Below, in pieces: positions 1 through 12,605 of a stretch of 64,000 nt of DNA (its first letter is position 1; every line of letters begins with the position of its first letter). The notes under the pieces are model-generated. The model was not told the origin of the DNA. It saw only the letters and a program-made list of their open reading frames with translations, and did no database searches. The position numbers and the translations under genes were made by a program. Source of the stretch: Myoxocephalus aenaeus. Its lineage: Eukaryota > Chordata > Actinopteri > Perciformes > Cottidae. Location of the stretch: the NCBI GenBank assembly GCA_038501785.1, contig JBAMJR010000089.1, positions 2,228,001-2,292,000 of the forward strand, written 5' to 3'.

Positions 1-640
1 CCCCGAACTGACAAATGAAGAATAGCTTGCTAACATGTTGTGTTGGATTGCTGCCATGTACTAAAAACACGAGCAGATGGAAGACAATGGGTTGCTGTTC
101 CTGCACTTTTCCTCTCAAGACAAAGAAAAAGAAAATGTTGAGACTAAAGACAATGCTCACAGCTGGCCCTATACTGTAACAATATTTGTCACCAATAAAT
201 GATTCAACCTTACTATTATTGAGGGTCACTTTTTGACTTTTTGCTTTTATCAAGACGTTTATGCCGTGGTTCACTGCACCTTAAAAAGATCTATGCTTCT
301 TTCAGGCTTTTGTCTAGTGTTTTAATATCGTTAATGTGCCCATTTTCCGAAAAGATTGTTGGTGTTCAGCAAAAGGTTAATCTGCCACAGCTGCATAGTA
401 TCATAGGTTTATCTAATTTAGCAGTGTCTTACTGATCTAATATGTTGGCTGGAAGTCTGTGTAATCCAATTTTCTTGGGAGACATAACTACTTTGAGGCT
501 TTCAGTGATTACCTGCTCATTTTAGAACTCAAATTCAACAGATTATGCTTGAAAATAACATGTGAGTCTGACCTTAAAGCCAGTCCCGTGAGCTGACATG
601 TTGATGAAGGAATCATTATTTTTGTCTCTCTGCCAAAACT
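1..640. other. AT-rich flank, no gene recognised
   Basis: There is no coding segment I can support. An AATAAA hexamer lies at about 194-199, which could be the poly(A) signal of a + strand gene to the left, but nothing else supports it. A 64-codon open frame at 241-435 shows no recognisable features. Confidence 0.4.
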
Positions 641-1960
641 GCCATTGCTTCTTTAGGTCGAGAGTGAGCTGAGATTAGATTTGTTCATGAGTAAGGTTAA
701 CATGGACCAGGATATCGACAGCAGGATCGCCATCTGTGGTTATGCAGGCACTGTACTTAAGTTGTAGTTGAGCCCGAAGACAGAGTTCAGGAATAACCAG
801 AGCAATCTATGTTCCAAACATTGCTTATGGCCATTAGCTCTGGGCAGTGGGGCAGCCAAAATGAGTTACAGTCATAGTGCATCTGGGCTCAACCTTCGGG
901 ACAGAGTGAGGAGCTTCGATAAAAAGCTCAGAGTTGACCTGCCCCTCTTTTCCATTACATGTAAAAGGACCCAGTTAAGGTTGTTCAGAAATCTGAGTAG
1001 GATGCCTTCTGACAGCCTCCCTGTTGACAAAATCTGCACATGCAACTGGAAGAAGACCCCGGGGAAGACCCAGAGCAAGCAGGATGGTCGACATTCGATA
1101 TGGGCAGCAAAAGCCTTGAGATCCCCAATGTAGAGCTGGAGGATGTACTGTAGCTATAAGAAGGGTAGCAGGTCAAGCCTCCTGTCACTTCGACCCTTAG
1201 CCACACCTATCTCCACAGTGCTGTTGTCAGCGCCCCACACAGTATCTGGGATGGGGGAAAAATAAACGCTGTGATTTGTTTATATTTCTTTAAACAAATC
1301 TAAATCTTCTTGGGCGGTGGTAAGCACAGGATGCAGCAACGATGCTCTTGCTAAATGATAGCGCAAGGGGAGAACCGGGCCGGCAGGACTATGAGTCAAA
1401 CTGTGAGTCAAACTACTGTGATCCAGAGTGGCAGTAGGGGAAAGGATGGATGCAGATGTTTGGATGAATGTGTTAATTTGTCTTTATGTTCTTTAGCTAC
1501 CCAAGTCATAGTCTGTGATTTTACTGAGAATATTCAGGACTGCAATAGTCGAAAGCTATGAACACACTACTGAAATTAAGTTTTTAACAAATTCCGGAAC
1601 TTTATCTGCTGCCAGATGGGAAGATGGTTGGTTGTGCTGGCATGCTAGTGAAATCATTCATGTTATAGTCTGTTAGGCTGGGAGAGGAAAGCCCTGTCTT
1701 GATATGCCAAATGTTGCATCCCTTACAGGAGCACATATGAAATATGAGAGAATTCACTCTAATCGGAAAAGGAAGCACAGGGACCTCGAAACAATCACCA
1801 ACCATGACATCTTCCGACGTCCAGACACAACAGCCAAATCAAATGCCACCGAATGTCGAGTCAACCTCCCCTGTTGAAGAGGGAGCCGGGATGGGAGCTA
1901 AACAAATCATTTTCAATGGAAGCCAGTAGCATGAAGCTAAAAACTGCCCTCGGACACTTG
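640..1960 (+). pseudogene. possible decayed coding remnants, unidentified
   Basis: Several short frames look more protein-like than random but are broken by stops and frame changes. From an AG at 657-658 a frame runs through VNMDQDIDSRIAICGYAG and stops at a TAG near 765. Near 1044-1138 a second frame reads LEEDPGEDPEQAGW and then SLEIPNVELEDVL before a TAG. Near 1381-1437 another contains QDYESNCESNYCDPEW before a stop. From 1744 a 61-codon frame follows a possible acceptor (cttacag). I cannot name the source. They may be scraps of one retrocopy or of the 3' end of an upstream gene, or they may be chance. Ordinary splicing to join them is not clear. Confidence 0.25.
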
Positions 1961-2890
1961 TTGCTGTTTGACGGGCTTGCATCTAAATAAAAATGTTGAG
2001 CTGGTCTGAACTTTTTTTAGCGCTCCAATTATATGATTTAATTTAATCCTGTTGCATTCCATCCGAAAAAGCCAGTTCCCTTTGCTATATGCCCAGGGAA
2101 GTAATGCCTCCCTATGGAAATAAAACTACCATTATTTTTTGTTTTATTTTGTCATGTTTTTATTGTGTAGTATAGCTGGACAAGGCTAAAACTGCATTTA
2201 TTTGTGCAACCCTGTGTTAAAGAATGACAATGAATTATCCTTGAACTTTGAAGTCTGTCAGCCGTGCAAAAGTGGCACTAATTACCTGACGTAATTTGTC
2301 GTCCTCACTGTGCGTTTTATTGCAGAGCAGAGAAGTCATCTTGTTTTCAGCTTTAAAAACTATGTTGAGTTTGAAGCCATACAAATTATAAAATGTGTCT
2401 GAGGCTTTACCGGGGCTGGAGAGGCAGTCTAGTGGGTGAGACGAGAGCCAGGGCCTGCAGAGCATGTTGGAGGCTGTACATCCAGATGTGCATGGACATT
2501 AAATGCCATCCAATAGTGTGCATGCACACCGCACAACTACCGCCCTCCCTCAGGTTCCTCAACTTGCTCTGCGGGCCCTTGCTTGAATCTTAGCCACCTG
2601 TCTATATCCCACAGCCCCTAAACAGCCTCAAGCCAGTCACACTGTGCTCTGATCCTAAGATATAGATCCACTCACATTTGTGTGGAGCATCATAAAGGGT
2701 CTGTGAGCCTGACTGGCCAGCTGTCAAGCTACAGGACCCCCGCAGGCGCACCGACCCCCGGAGGCACAAGCTTCCAGAATACGTTGGGGCATTATCAAAA
2801 TCTAAATAGTTGATTTATCGCTTCAAAATGTATCAGAAGAGTTAAATGATGAAAATGCATCCGAAATTTGTAAAAAAAGAAAAGAAAAAG
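1960..2890. other. no gene seen
   Basis: This is mixed-composition sequence with AATAAA-type hexamers near 1986 and 2119. Short open frames overlap on both strands without recognisable content. An A-rich run occurs at about 2871-2895. Confidence 0.4.
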
Positions 2891-2959
2891 AAATTACCGT
2901 TCTTTAGACCAGGTGCAACTGGAATTAATCGGGCACTGACACCTGGCTCTAAAAACTGT

Positions 2960-3290
2960 AGCCGCCTCAATCTCGTGAGGTTATCGTTGACCACGTGTGC
3001 CTAGTCAAGGCGGCCACATCCGGTATTAAAGCGTATATTTTCTCAACTGACCAGCAGGGGGCGACTGCTCCAGTTGCAAAAAGAAGTCCGATTGTTTGAT
3101 TGTCCGCATTACAAATATAGTAACTTCCGTTCATCGGTTGCAAAAAAAGATGGCAACGCCGCATTCCAAGATGCCAGCTTTCCACTTGTCGACCTCGAGG
3201 CTTCATAAAGGCAGTCCACAAACCAAATCTATGGTCAGGATCAAAGTCGGACACAAATATAACCAGCATGCATTGTGCATTGATTGTCGG
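2960..3290. repeat. dispersed percomorph repeat fragment
   Basis: The stretch contains accagcagggggcgactgc near 3051 and a following ttgcaaaaagaagtccg, then gatggcaacg and cgtcgacctcgaggcttcat-like sequence around 3150-3210. I recognise these as part of a short repeat very common in spiny-rayed fish genomes, seen from memory. Open frames on both strands here are part of the repeat. Confidence 0.55.
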
Positions 3291-3299
3291 TGATCAGTT

Positions 3300-4430
3300 T
3301 TGCGCAGAACTGTTGTTAGTCATGTCTCTCACTCGGTAGTGACAGAGTCTAAGTCATCAACCACACTCTTTGAATGTGAACAATGATGGCATTTTTCAAA
3401 GAGACAAATCCAGAGAAAATAAACTTTGCTCGAGACCTTTCTCTGTTTCGGGAACACACTCTTGCAAGATCTGGCAACTAACCTTTGCATTTGTCGGTTC
3501 AGTGTTGTCGGGAGCTCAGTTAAGCAAAAAATGTATTTTAAAATAACCTACATTTTATAGAATGTGTGTTTGAAATACGGATTACGTTTCTGAATGCTTT
3601 TGAAAAAGGATTTACTAATTTATTGTTAAGTGTTAATATTGTATGATTTGACATACATAAACCCATTTATTGAAATTAGTAAATCTAATGCAATATCAGT
3701 GACTGGTCCTCCTCCTGCCGGAGCGTCCTACTGCAGGTCAAAGGTGGCAGTGGAGCCCGATCGGGCTCTGTCCAAGGTGGGCTGCTGGAGTCTGAACTGA
3801 CATTGTTTCTGGTAAACCGGCATGATTTCATTTGATTTTGCACGTAATCTGACCCGGTGACACCAATGACAAGCATTAAGTCAAAGACTATCTTCTTGCT
3901 GATCTCGTTTACTTATTTAGGTCATAGAGAAATCTGTATTAAATTTAGAATGTTTTATAACCAGTTAAAAGTGATTTACAGTATAACTTAAAGTATGTAA
4001 ATATTGCTAATAACTAATATACAGAAGAACATCTTGCATGAGTTCTGTTTTTGCCATGTTATTTCTTAAATTACAGGCGGCACTTCACTTTAAATAATAT
4101 GTTTTCAAATATTATCATATTGCTTGACATAGAATTAATGCATTGACCTATCAATCATCGATTAGATTTTTTGTTGCTCAGATTCTTATTTCAAATAATT
4201 TCAACACGTATTAAGAAACACAGCACTTTCAATAGCCAACATGGGTCCACCTAACCCTGGCACACGAAATTTGCACCCAGCGTGTCATGATATTCGATGT
4301 AAACGTTGGCCTCATAATAACCACATTAATATGCCGTTACTCTACAGTAAATGTTTCTACATGTTACTTCTCAAATTCATTATATTGGTATATTTCTAAA
4401 TATGTTAAGGTATAAACACAGTTAGGTTAT
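3300..4430. other. AT-rich intergenic stretch, no gene seen
   Basis: The sequence is low in CpG and rich in A/T with stops in every frame. Nothing beyond background was recognised. Confidence 0.5.
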
Positions 4431-4499
4431 TATGTTGTATAGTTATAAGTATTACTACAGCTGGAATCAGCATGCACCCTCCCACAATATGTCACAGCC

Positions 4500-4740
4500 C
4501 AGAAATCCTCCCTACGATGTGTTCACTAGCAGGGCGCATCCTCTCACTCGGAACCACGCATGCGTCAACGGCGGAGGCTCTCCTGATTTGACAACCCTGG
4601 AACCTACCACACGGCGCACTATATCGCAAGGCTTTCCGTTACTAGCGCACCATCATCTGCACCTGCCTACTCCGTTGTTGTGGTTGGATCGCTGGGAGGG
4701 GTCATTATTTCGCAGGCAGGCGTAGGAAGACGAGGCATTT
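4500..4740 (+). promoter_or_regulatory. putative TATA-less promoter region of ctnna2
   Basis: The sequence upstream of the candidate first exon rises in GC and CpG content compared with the AT-rich 3300-4430 stretch. It includes a GC-box-like gggagggg near 4696. No TATA box is placed convincingly. The CpG-richer zone continues across the exon and into 5400. This is inferred from composition and position only. Confidence 0.3.
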
Positions 4741-4937
4741 CCAAGACACCGACAGCAGCGTGTAGCCTCAGATTCAGCACCACACGATTGAGGAAAGCGT
4801 CCGGATAGAGTCGATTCTCACTGCTCGCCGTGGCTTAACTGAACAAGAGGACACCATTTTTTTGGGAATACTCAGTGATACCAGGCGCTGCACACAGTTC
4901 GCGGACCAGCAAGAGGTGTCAACTCCAACGGTTAAAG
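4740..4937 (+). other. ctnna2: putative non-coding first exon (5'UTR) of ctnna2
   Basis: The stretch ends in a good splice donor (gttaaag then gtgcgtac, GT at 4938-4939). It contains no ATG on the + strand, which suits a leader exon. It is richer in CpG than its surroundings. The coding start exon at 30507 has a clear acceptor only five bases before its ATG, so an upstream non-coding exon must exist. This is the best candidate I can see, but its 5' end is a guess and an exon elsewhere, or left of the window, is possible. There is no direct transcript evidence. Confidence 0.4.
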
Positions 4938-5455
4938 GTGCGTACAGTCAGTTGGAGGCTGAGATTTTTTTTTGTCAACTGGGTGCTTTCTTTGCCTTCT
5001 TTTTTATTGGTCGTTGCTAGCAGCTTGGTAGCATTACACTTGCTGCACTGACTGAGCCGCTGTGCAGCTAACATTAGCTTAGGCGAGGTCCGGCTGCTTC
5101 ATTCATCCTTTTTGCCGGTTTGGCAGTGTGAATAAATCCCCCGCACCGAAATACTTAACAGCTCGATGTACCACAACATGCTTCCACGGGGTTAATGTGT
5201 TGAGATACGCAGCCTCGTCAGCTAAAATATTGTTGTCGCCTGCTCTGCTCCACCGCACTCCGAGCACCGCTATCCAGTGCACCCAGTGCTGAAAGCCTCT
5301 CTCCTCCCGATTTGTAGGAGAGCCTGTCGGGCAGAGACAAGCTAGGCTGCTAGGCTAGTGGAGAGGCTAAGCTAGCTGACACCGGCCACTTTTGTGCTCG
5401 TGAAATAACGGTCCCACATCTGCATCTACGGCTGTTTAATCGTCCGTTTTTTTGA

Positions 5456-5475
5456 GGGGGGGGGGGGGGGGGGGG
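5456..5475. repeat. poly-G run of 20
   Basis: This is an uninterrupted G homopolymer in the CpG-richer zone just downstream of the candidate first exon. It is prone to length error in sequencing. Confidence 0.95.
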
Positions 5476-6070
5476 TATCCTTCAATGTCTTCCCTCACGC
5501 GAAGCTTTATTCCCTCCGTATGTTTGCAAAGCTCTTAATTAAACGTATTTGTTTGGTCATTTTGCCTCTTTGTTTATTTTATATTGTTGCGTATACGGTT
5601 CAAATAAACGCGTCTGTCGGTATCTCCCGCATGAATTAAGAGTCCCGCTAAATCTCTACAAATTATTTGAATTATTTATTGTGCCTCCGTGCTTGATTCA
5701 AAGGTTTTAAGTGTAGCGAAGCCCACAGCATTGCGTTCTGTGCGACGCTACTTTATTGTCAAAGTCTCTTCCGGCTCTTTCCGCAATTAGAGAACAATTA
5801 AGTTGGCAACATGGCACCTGGCGTGAAGCGGAACTGATTCAAGCGTTGCAATTAAGTGTCAACTGTCCTTTGCTCGAGCAGTAGGGCAAACAACGTGCAT
5901 TCAGAGTGGACTTGAATTGAAAAAGCTGTAGTTCATCCATATCTTCTGGCTGCCTTGTGTGTGACAAGCTTCAGTAAACTGTTGCCATATTTGGCTTGTT
6001 TGTTCTCATATTCATTAGATGGAAAAAACATATAAAATTGGAAATGATCCATAGTGTGTTGTGTTGGGCT

Positions 6071-6129
6071 TGCTCTCTCTCGCTCTCTCTCTCTCTCACT
6101 CACTCACACACACACACACACACACACAC
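6071..6129. repeat. compound (CT)n/(CA)n microsatellite
   Basis: A CT-rich tract passes through cactcact into an uninterrupted CA run. The open frames across it on both strands are repeat artefacts. Confidence 0.95.
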
Positions 6130-8098
6130 CATTTGCTGTGAGTGCATTCGACAGTGGGCCTACAGAGCAGTGGAGTCAGAGCCACGCTTTTGTGACCCAG
6201 TGTAGTGAGCCACATTCTCTTCCTGTAACTGGAGAAGTGGGGTCTCGGATGCCTCTGGGGGTCACATAGTGACTGCATTTAGAAGGAGGAATGCTCAGAC
6301 CCACTGTCAGGGCTGTGTGGTTCTTTCCCCCCTCCCCCATATGTTTAACGTGCAACTTTAGTTGCTGGAAGAAGGGACAGCCTGCAAAGGCTGAAGCTAA
6401 AATAATCTAATTATTCATATGCTTTAGTGAAATATTGTCTTTGTTGTCAAGTGTGCTGTGTGTTTTGAGTTGGTGAGATGTATTTTTTTCATATTCAATT
6501 AATCTGCCAATTACTTTTTGTTGTTTGATTAATAATTTAGGCTATACATTGTTGAAAAATGCTGTCTAATGCTAATCACAATTTCCCAAAGCACGAGTAG
6601 ACACCTTAAGGTGTGTTAGGAGGCATCTAAAAATATATTGTTACTTCTGAGAAGGTGGGACTGCCTACTGTTTGGCATTTCTGCGTCAGTTACAATTGAT
6701 TATTACAGCTAATTGATGAAGAAATGTTTTCATCAACTGACTTTCTGACAATTGAATAATTATTTCAACACTACAGTAGTTCAATTTGTACTTCAATTAA
6801 TCACTCAAAAAGTATAACATTTCCTGTCATTTGATACAATACATTTTCAAAATAATGAGAAACTAATGTTTTTGTTTCAGTAATTTTGCTTTAATTTTAT
6901 ATCGACTCCGAAGTATATATTTTACTGAAATGGACAAGAGGCTAGTATGAGCTAGACTCTTCTCTGCCCTTTGGAGAATAACTGCATATGTATCAGTATG
7001 TATCACCATCTTTTATGCATGGGCTATTGTTTTAACCTTTAGGATATTTTACAGTAGACTACAGCCATATCAGGATTATTCAGTTATACAATCCTGTTGA
7101 TTGTTGACCATTGCTAAGCTTGCTTCAGTAATCAAGAGGTGACATTTTATAATTACTGTTTATATCACTTTGAGTCTCTGGGCAGACATAATAAGAATTT
7201 GCTTTTGACTTTGGAGGGGATAAAAACGACAACATTTGTACAACTACAAAGCTGGTATCAACAAGATCCGTCCCCCATTGAGCCAAATCTAGTTTAGTTT
7301 AGTGTTTCCGAAACACAATTAATTTCACCCAGTATGTAACCTATTTCTCATTCCTCATTTGATAATAACACATTACAGGGGTTGACAACCACCTGAATGT
7401 AATCATCTGAATGTTTTGGCTCACTTTCATTTTGCCGTTTGCGGTATAAAGCCTGGTTAGTGGGGATAAGGAACTGACATAATTTATGGGTGAGGCTTTG
7501 CAATTAATGGCAGTCCAGAGTGCATTGTGTTCTCTGTCTCCTGGGAGAGGCAGCGATATTGGCTGGACACCATGAAACCCCCTGTTGTTGCACTGAAGCA
7601 GAGCTTTAGGTAGTCATGGTAGCCCCGCTCACTGGAACAGGATTGCCTTCTCTCACTCCAGCTCTTGCACAAATGTTTGATTCTGTTTAAGAGATGAGAG
7701 ATGAGGCAATAGAAACAACACAGAACAATCAATAGATTTAACGCTCTTGTCTACCACATTGATTTTAACTCTCCTAACCCCATGTGCATTATCTGATCCT
7801 GCAATGTGGAACTACATTAGCAAACATTCTCACCAGTTTTTTGGCTAAGTGTGTATTTCCTCATCTTTAAGATGTAAATAATACTGTGGGCAGTTGGAGA
7901 AAGAACAAGGTTATTTTCTTAAAGTTCCTTTTCATGTCTATTAGTTGGCCTTAGACCACACCCCCAACCACAAAGCCTGGCAAAATAGCTGTTTCAGTGA
8001 AAGTTTAATATTGTTACAGCCTAGCTTTATTCTCTCTAGGTCTATTGTAAATACAAATCAATTCATCCCTCCATGATACTGAGGGGTGAATGTGAATT

Positions 8099-8116
8099 CC
8101 CCCCCCCCCCCCCCCC
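8099..8116. repeat. poly-C run of 18
   Basis: This C homopolymer is followed by a short A-rich tract and is low-complexity sequence. Confidence 0.95.
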
Positions 8117-9440
8117 ACACCCAAAGAAAAACAACAACAAAGTTGTGTTGCTATTTTTAAATTTTCATATTTTTTCATTTACTTTAGCATTTAGATGAAT
8201 GAAAAGTGCAAAAGTATGCGCACCCCTTGAGCCATCACAACTTTACTTGTGTATAAGTGTTTAGTCGACATGTTATATCTTATGCAGCTCAGGTCTTCTT
8301 TTCAATCATCATAGTGCAGAATATGAGGCCGACTTGATAATGTGGTGTCCATGTCTTCAAGTTTCAAAGGAGACTCTCCCCTTCCACTGCACTGATTTGC
8401 CATAAGATATGTGTTGTATTGCTTTCATGCAGGTAGTTATCTACATTGCATGCACTCGTGGTCAGTTGATGGAATGGGACTTCCCCTGTAGCAATGTAGC
8501 TTATGTTGGCTGATTTGCAGCATTGACCTATAGATGTTTAGCGTAACAAGTACCTCTAAAAAAGGCAGTCAACTTGATGAGATGAATAAATCAGATAGAG
8601 TTAAACCAAGATGACACATATTTAGCTGGAGTTTCACACTTCATTTCCTGTATACTGGTGAATTTGTATGCACCAATTTATGGTAGAAATTTCATTTTTT
8701 TTTAAGAAGACAACCCACAATTGAGGCGCCTGGTCACAAGCAATACTCTCGGGCATTCTGTATTGCTTTCAAATATTTACTCTCCTGTAGATCAACTTTT
8801 CTCATTTAATGTTACCCCTGCTCAGTCAACACACATGCAGGCATGGTTCACTCTTCTGTCCTCTTTTGGTGTATTTTGTTTGGCCAAGTAAACTCTGTGT
8901 CACCTACTCATATCCATGATACATTAATTCATCTGAATTCATTCATAAACCCCTGGACTTAAATTGCTCATACGAGTTTCATGTTAAAAACCTTTCACAC
9001 ATTTAAAACATATCCCACATATCTATGTTTTCTGAGAAGTCAACATCTTTTAAGTCATAATATTGTGAGAATAAAGTCATATTTTAAGAAAAAAAAGGGC
9101 TGTATTGTTTGCTGTGCATTGTGTTATTGCTCTGCTGTTGGCAGTGTTCCCCACAGTCCAAAGAGAGAAAAGGGATCTATGAGGAATGGGACGTGAAGAC
9201 AGCGACCGTGATACCGGTCAGATGAAAAACACCACACTGCAATCCAAATAATGTGCAATTCCAAATAACTACCAGCTACATTAGCCTATATAATATGGGA
9301 TTTTTCCTTGTTAAAAAATTAAATGCACTGTTTCTTACTGAATCGATACAAATCACCATTTTATATTTTAATAAAAGAATAAATATATTGCGAGGGGCAA
9401 TTTATTAGACGTTGGATATTGGTAGGGACATGTCCGTACT

Positions 9441-9740
9441 GGGGCGGCACAGCGGTGTATCACTGGCGCCTCACAGCACTGGTTCAATCCCGGGCTGGCT
9501 GGTCCTTCTGTGTGGGATTTGCATGTTCACACTGTGTAGTGGGCTTTCTCTGGCTTCCTCCATCAGTCCAAAGACATGCAGTTTAGGTTAATAGATGACT
9601 GTGAATTGCCAATAGGTGTGAATGTGAGTGTGAATGGTTGTCTGTCTGTCTCTCTCTATGTCAACCCTGTGATAATCTGATGACCTGTCCAAGGTTTTCC
9701 CTGCCTTCGCTGAATGTAAGCTTGAAGCCCCCCCCCATTT
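9441..9740 (+). repeat. tRNA-derived-type SINE, ggggcggcac family
   Basis: It opens with ggggcggcacagcggtgtat and carries a B-box-like ggttcaatccc near 9481. It continues through cagtccaaagacatgcag and gtgaatgtgagtgtgaatgg to ccctgtgataatctgatgac. This order is the familiar body of a SINE widespread in teleosts, recognised from memory. The 3' part is diverged, and a gataagcggg end motif lies about 110 bases further on (9850), suggesting a small insertion or an extended tail. Confidence 0.75.
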
Positions 9741-9859
9741 GTGACCAATGGGGAACCAAACTGTCTGTAAATGATGTGAATTCATATGGAAATCATCTTT
9801 AATCAGATTTAATCAATTAAAATGTTTCGAATCCTAGTTTTTAATTATAGATAAGCGGG

Positions 9860-10849
9860 TCTGTTTAAATGGAGAGGGAGAGCATATTGTTCATGTCGGA
9901 TTGTTTTCTAAAATCACCTCAGGTGTGTCCACTCCATATCCAAGGTCTTTTGTTACCATGGTTAAAGTACCAGATACTGGTTAATACGGTCGAAAAGGGC
10001 TATGGTATAAGATTAGGGAACTCACATTTTTTTACAACTTGGCTTACTGCAGGTCAAAGGTTTAAGTTAGGGTTAATCTTACGCATTTACTGCTGGTATT
10101 GTACTCTTTGCTTAGTATGTAAAAAGTTTGGAAGTTAGTTTTTTTATGGCAGGGGGACACACAGTAAGCATTTGGGAGCATAGAGCTGTTGGAACATGCA
10201 GTAGATGTGTTCTCATATTTTCAAAAAGGCTTCCAGTTGTTGTTGTTGACATCTGTATTACAAGCAAAGCATGGAAACCAAGCAGCTCTCTTTCCACTGT
10301 TAATGTTTTTCTTTGATACAAACTTTAATTAAGGGGTGAAATTACCTGTGACAAGGTTTTAGTTGTATCAGTGTAAGCAAAAGGAGTTAATATCCCCTAA
10401 GAACTGAGAGAGTACAATTTCTCAGTGAACAGACAGCACCTTTTCTCATTGACACGTTGGAACTGGAGTGAGATGCTAAGCTGCTGCTAAGGTTGTTCAC
10501 TACTGTTTTAATGATTGCCCCCCCCAACCTCCTTGAGGGAAATTATTGATTTTGACTGAATTGTTAATGGTATTTTTCTTTTGTTGGTCAGTAGCCTCAT
10601 CGGTTCTGAGGATATGAAGTGACAACAAAGCCTTTCTTCACAAGTACATGCAGAACCTCCTCACCTGATTCTCAGCTAATGTGGACCATTACATCACCTT
10701 TGTAGCTGGATACGTTTCGCGCTAAGAATTCATGTTACAAAGACTAAGATGCCTTGAACTGTGATCATCAAAGAATGTCTTTTTAAATTTAGAGCTGCAT
10801 ATCCAAGTCACTTTGAATCTGGTAGTCCTGTAAAGAAATAGATACACTT
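9860..10849 (+). other. intron 1 stretch, no gene seen
   Basis: Two overlapping short open frames occur on opposite strands around 10112-10321 but have no recognisable protein features. Nothing else was found. Confidence 0.5.
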
Positions 10850-10875
10850 CAGTGTATGTTGACTGTCAACATACA

Positions 10876-11144
10876 CTGTGGTGAGCAGGCTCGTCTTTCA
10901 ATCAGAGGATTGGCAGTTCGATCCCCGTCTCCGCTAGCCCATATCAATGTGTCCTTGTGCAAGACACTTAACCCCTGTGCCTACGGTGTGTGAATGTTAG
11001 TTAGGCCTGATGGGCAGGTGGCTCCTCCCATCACTGTATGAAGGGGTGTGAATGGGTGAATAATGTCATGTAGCGTTAAAGTGCTTTGAGTGATCAGAAG
11101 ACTAGAAAAGCGCTGTACAAGTACAGGTCCATTTAACATTTACC
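10876..11144 (+). repeat. tRNA-derived SINE (AFC-like, acanthomorph)
   Basis: The head gtggtgagcaggctcgtctt is A-box-like and the B-box-like ggcagttcgatcc lies at about 10912-10924. The body includes tgtccttgtgcaagacactt, gtgaatgggtgaat and tagaaaagcgctgtacaagt, ending near tccattta. This is the classical order of a SINE family of spiny-rayed fishes, recognised from memory. A perfect 14-bp hairpin (10850-10863 with 10865-10878) overlaps its 5' end. Confidence 0.85.
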
Positions 11145-12555
11145 TTCTCAATGGAAATGGACATAATCTTGACTACAGGTATTTGTTATCTACACCTATT
11201 TGCCCATAATATTAGGATTATTAAGTAGTGCTTTTTAGCTGTACATACTATTGTTTTTTAAATGACACAGCTTGATCCAACAGTATAATAAGCACAACTT
11301 ATATTAGATGGAAATGGACACAAAAACGTTCACATAAGCAACTGATCCTGCTTCCTGTTGGTTTTGGCAATTTAAAATAAGTGGTTTTCCTTTCAGCAAC
11401 AGTATTTATTTTTGGTAATTGCAAAATGAAATATGTTCCACTCTTTATCTCAACTCACTCCAAAATATAATTATGTTTTACTTGTTAGGAATTCAATAAG
11501 ATTGCAAGGAGAACAATTGTGTCTGCAGCGCCAGCCATGGATTTGAACTGGTCAAGGCCATAGTTCGTTGACTAGTTTCTGTCTCATCAGTAAAGAGTGT
11601 CTAAAGTCTAATTTCCATAGAAACAGGCATTGAGTGAATTTTGGAGATGTAGTATGTAGGCATCAGTAACTGGGAACAGGGAAATTAAAATGCAGTTGTG
11701 CATAAGTACTGTGCATAATTTGTTTGCAAACAGTCAGTGTCATTCTCACTTTCACCATCTATACTAACAAACTTCTGGTACTAGAAAGTTCCCTCTCTAC
11801 TTCTACTGTCGCTAATCTCCGTTTTGCCACCTTCTTGTTTTGATTATATCAAAAACAAATCGGTGCAGGGAGTCTTGTAAGAGGACATTTAAGAGTCTCA
11901 TCCTCTCTGTCCTTCTGAGGCCTCACTTGTCTCTCTCATTCTCACTCCCTATCTACCCCCCACCATCGGCTCCATCTGGGACCAGTGTGGGCCCCCAGTA
12001 TTGGCCCAGCTCCTCCCCCACAGTGTGTGTGCTCTGTCTTGGTGCATTAACTTTTCTATTGTTAGGTAAATGCTTTTCTTCACTGCTCTTACCGAAACGA
12101 TATATGCTGACCAGGGGCCATTCTAGGATTTGACATCCAGGGCTTATCCTAGAAGCTTAGAGTGGGAAGCTGGTGGCATATTATTTCAGGGCACTTTTTT
12201 TTAAGTCATATACATGATGCATTTCATGGAATGTGAAATGAACCCCTTAAAATAGATCGTTTCTAATAAATAAACCAAAAAACTGGGGTATTAAAGACTG
12301 AGAATGTGCCAGCTGCTGACAGATTTTCCCAGAAATGCCTGACGGTGCAATGAACACATCCATTTTTCAGTGTCTTCTCCACATTCTCAGAAAAATATTT
12401 TCATATGTTTGTGTAGTCTGCTTCCTGTTCTACTAATTTCTCTCTTCATCTCCGACAACCACTGACAGTTATCCATTATCAACCCACTATTGTATCTTGT
12501 TAAAAGAGCAGGGGAAATTTGCTGTCGATTTCTAAACAAGAAATTAAATTCCCCC

Positions 12556-12558
<3 letters not shown>
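11145..12558 (+). other. intron 1 stretch, no gene seen
   Basis: A 97-codon open frame at 11840-12133 crosses a C/T-rich zone and shows low-complexity Ser/Pro/Leu content, so I do not call it a gene. There is no other signal. Confidence 0.5.
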
Positions 12559-12587
<29 letters not shown>

Positions 12588-12603
12588 TTATATATATATA
12601 AAT
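12559..12603. repeat. (TG)n/(TA)n microsatellite
   Basis: A TG run passes into a TA run immediately left of the inverted-repeat element at 12606. Confidence 0.95.
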
Positions 12604-12605
12604 AC

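Larger units (their letters stand above)
4938..9440 (+). other. first part of intron 1, no gene seen
   Basis: If the first exon is right, this is intron. It holds a 20-base G run (5456-5475), a CT-then-CA microsatellite (6071-6129) and an 18-base C run (8099-8116). No coding segment is recognisable. The first 500 bases keep elevated CpG from the promoter zone. Confidence 0.5.

Noticed and set aside
10876..11144. tRNA-like head with A and B boxes
   Set aside because: It continues into a SINE body and lacks a proper cloverleaf, so it is not called as a tRNA gene. The same holds for 26882-27160 and 9441-9740.
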